Source of the DNA: an uncultured Clostridium sp.
Lineage (GTDB): Bacteria; Bacillota; Clostridia; TANB77; CAG-508
NCBI GenBank assembly: GCA_946497585.1
Contig: CAMMLF010000034.1
Location: forward strand, 1-13,837
Length of the DNA: 13,837 nucleotides
Reading direction: 5' to 3'
The notes under the pieces were generated by a model that saw only the letters and a list, made by a program, of their open reading frames with translations, had not been told where the DNA came from and ran no database searches. A program made the translations under genes and the position numbers. Of this stretch, positions 12,613 through 13,837 are shown piece by piece. Numbering within the stretch: the stretch's first letter is position 1; each line of letters starts with the position of its first letter.

Positions 12613-13179
12613 TTATTTATTCTTGTACCATTTTGCAAATTCTTCTAGTGAATCAACTGATTTATATTTTACTCTATTTTCTCTTTCTTCATCTGTCATT
12701 TGTGCAAGTGTTTTATCATATCCGTAAGGCTTATAAATATACCATAAATCAGACCACTTCTTTTTAGTATCATTACCTAAAACTTTTTCAGATAATGTGC
12801 CATCATGTTCTCCCATGAATTGATATAATTTATTTCCATCAAAATAAGACAAACATTCAGTGAATTTACACTCTCTATTTGTTTTTCCTTCCATTAATTT
12901 TAATATTCCATCTATGCCTATTGTGTCTAATGCAAAGTTTACAAATGCTTTTGGAAATCCGCCTAATTCGTCTATCCAAAATCCAGTGTCCATTGATATG
13001 CATGGTTTGTTTACTAACTTATATGCTTCCATAACTTTGTACTTTGATATGTATTTTATATCATCACTTCTTGGTTCGTCTAATTCATATTCAAATACTT
13101 TAAAATTTACGTCTTTTAATTTTCTATTTGCTGATGCTATTTTTCCTTTATTATGTGTTACAAATACTATTTCGTCCAT
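12613..13179 (-). CDS. Ham1/RdgB-like non-canonical purine NTP pyrophosphatase
   Basis: A 188-residue protein of the ITPase (Ham1/RdgB) family, which hydrolyses dITP, ITP and XTP to monophosphates and keeps them out of DNA and RNA. The N-terminal THNKGKI (8-14) is the T-x-N-x-x-K phosphate-binding motif. SMDTGFWIDELGGFPKAFV (62-80) corresponds to the D-(D/T)-(S/T)-G-L/F...PG segment with the catalytic acid, although the family's usual second Asp is Thr here and PG is PK. YKPYGYDKTLAQMTDEER (149-166) is the C-terminal F-x-P-x-G...EM motif region. The substitutions suggest a divergent subfamily whose substrate may differ. The start has AAAGGA about 9 bases upstream. It is first of the intact genes in this minus-strand operon. 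Confidence 0.82.
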   Translation of the reverse strand: MDEIVFVTHNKGKIASANRKLKDVNFKVFEYELDEPRSDDIKYISKYKVMEAYKLVNKPCISMDTGFWIDELGGFPKAFVNFALDTIGIDGILKLMEGKTNRECKFTECLSYFDGNKLYQFMGEHDGTLSEKVLGNDTKKKWSDLWYIYKPYGYDKTLAQMTDEERENRVKYKSVDSLEEFAKWYKNK

Positions 13180-13198
13180 TTTTATTTTCCTTTCTTTT

Positions 13199-13390
13199 TT
13201 ACTTTTTCCATTCCATTAAATATTCTTTTTTTCCGGTATCTTTATCCACATTTTCTTCACTAAATGTGAATCGTTCCAATTTTTATATAAGATTTCAAAA
13301 CTCGTTCTATTCCAAAATCCATTTAGTTCCTTTTGCCATTCTTAAATCTACATCTTGAAAATGATTTCCTTCATTTTCTTCATATTTAGT
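13199..13390 (-). pseudogene. Decayed gene remnant of unknown identity
   Basis: One minus-strand frame reads YEENEGNHFQDVDLRMAKG and TKWILE, then, across three in-frame stops (TAG, TGA and TAA within 27 bases), KLERFTFSEENVDKDTGKK and EYLMEWKK before a final TAA 19 bases ahead of the pyrophosphatase ATG. The two ends look protein-coding (amphipathic and charged, with a clean stop in operon position). The middle is broken in this frame, and part of it reads openly in another frame (NRTSFEILYKNWNDSHL). Frameshifts and nonsense changes are the simplest explanation. The family is not recognised. Confidence 0.5.
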
Positions 13391-13605
13391 TTAGGTGCAT
13401 ACCAAGGTGTCATATCATTATTCCAATCTAAATTTGATATTGATACGTGTATAAATTCTTTGCATTTAATCTCTATACATTTCTTATGTACCGCTTCTCC
13501 TTCGTTTCCAAAAGTATTTAAAACTACAACTGGTAATTCTTTTAATTCAGTATCTTTGTAATGGATTTGTATATTTTTATTATTTATTTTAAACTCTTTT
13601 ATTAT
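13348..13605 (-). pseudogene. Truncated esterase (alpha/beta hydrolase) remnant
   Basis: The minus strand reads IIKEFKINNKNIQIHYKDTE, LKELPVVVLNTFGNEGEAVH, then EFIHVSISNLDWNNDMTPWY and APKLN. This is the N-terminal third of a putative-esterase family protein, with the LPVVVLNT strand and the conserved NLxWNxDMTPWYAP motif. The nucleophile-containing part and everything after it are missing; the sequence runs into the unrelated remnant at about 13390. At the expected start there is ATA, not ATG, 5 bases behind a GGAG site, so the start codon also seems lost. It lies directly downstream of the terminator at 13646-13693. Confidence 0.7.
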
Positions 13606-13645
13606 TTTTTCTCCACAATTAATTTAGTTTACAAAATTATATCCT

Positions 13646-13693
13646 AAAAATAAAAATAAACCTCTTGCAAATTGCACTGCTTTTTGCAAGAGG
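13646..13693 (-). terminator. Strong intrinsic terminator on the minus strand
   Basis: CCTCTTGCAAA (13661-13671) pairs perfectly with TTTGCAAGAGG (13683-13693) over 11 bp with an 11-base loop. On the minus strand it is followed by TTTATTTTTATTTTT. It ends the structured RNA to its right, or attenuates the esterase-pyrophosphatase operon to its left. Confidence 0.85.
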
Positions 13694-13837
13694 AAAGGTC
13701 TTACCTTTTTTGATCGTTGAGATGTCTTATGTGTTTTGTACCTCGAGCATCTCTTTTCTCTGGGCTTTCACCCATTTGTGGAACCCTTCTCTTGAGCCAC
13801 CCAAGTCGCAAAATTCTCTACACCTTTGTAGGATTTG
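13646..13837 (-). ncRNA. Structured RNA of unknown family (3' part, continues past the window)
   Basis: No reading frame is evident, and the G+C content is clearly above that of the surrounding intergenic DNA. Successive hairpins form on the minus strand: CTACA/TGTAG (13818-13831), CTTG/CAAG around GGTGGCT (13791-13805), a helix TGGGT/GCCCA capped by GAAA (13761-13774), GAGATG/CATCTC around a 23-base loop (13719-13753), AAAGGT/ACCTTT (13694-13708) and finally the terminator. The GAAA cap is a GNRA loop only on the minus strand, supporting that direction. It may be a free-standing small RNA or a terminator-type leader for the downstream genes. I could not match it to T-box, 6S, tmRNA, RNase P or SRP RNA by eye; raiA-type RNAs are one group to compare. 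Confidence 0.6.

Noticed and set aside
13201..13321. Stop-codon recoding in the remnant with three in-frame stops.
   Set aside because: All three different stop codons occur within 27 bases, and other genes in the window end normally at such codons, so decay is far more likely.
13646..13837. The right-edge RNA as tmRNA, 6S RNA, RNase P RNA, SRP RNA or a T-box leader.
   Set aside because: The tRNA-like end, long bulged hairpin, P4 core, GGAAG helix-8 loop and AGGGTGGNACCGCG motif, respectively, are not present in the visible part.

Overview
The window is about 70-75% A+T. It uses the standard code (TAA, TAG and TGA all act as stops), strong AGGAGG-type ribosome binding sites and TTGACA/TATAAT-type promoters. 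Together with the families present (DUF2975/small XRE/DUF4173, DUF488, a MYG1-like protein, Fic), this points to a low-GC Gram-positive bacterium, most likely a gut-type Clostridia. Most genes lie on the minus strand, singly or in short operons. The exceptions are xis-int, the 690-aa repeat protein and fic.

Layout. 1-823: two minus-strand GNAT acetyltransferases, the first cut by the window edge. 824-3445: a recombination module. It has a long non-coding arm with a predicted multi-branched fold, two helically phased direct repeats and a promoter inside a large inverted repeat. An excisionase and a tyrosine recombinase follow; the recombinase carries an unusual N-terminal duplication of a CxxCxxCx5C cysteine motif. 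No mobilisation genes or cargo are seen next to it. 3446-5428: another GNAT, a relic of a further GNAT, and a two-gene operon (DUF488-like, then MYG1-like). 5558-7630: a 690-aa protein of unknown function built from an N-terminal domain plus a tandem duplication of a unit of about 220 residues. 7718-10135: an operon of DUF2975 membrane protein, small XRE regulator and DUF4173 membrane protein, behind a near-consensus promoter with a palindrome and a hairpin leader. 10340-11020: a stand-alone Fic protein with an N-terminal inhibitory motif. 11067-13605: a minus-strand set reading decayed esterase, a second decayed gene, Ham1/RdgB-like pyrophosphatase, a 271-aa unknown and a tyrosine phosphatase split by a one-base frameshift. 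13646-13837: the 3' part of a structured RNA on the minus strand ending in a strong intrinsic terminator.

The overall picture is an accessory, cassette-like region with several small-molecule-modifying or housecleaning enzymes, an integrase module and several stages of gene decay. The items most worth following are the 690-aa duplicated protein, the double Cys-motif integrase with its phased repeats, the unidentified structured RNA at the right edge and the frameshifted phosphatase.
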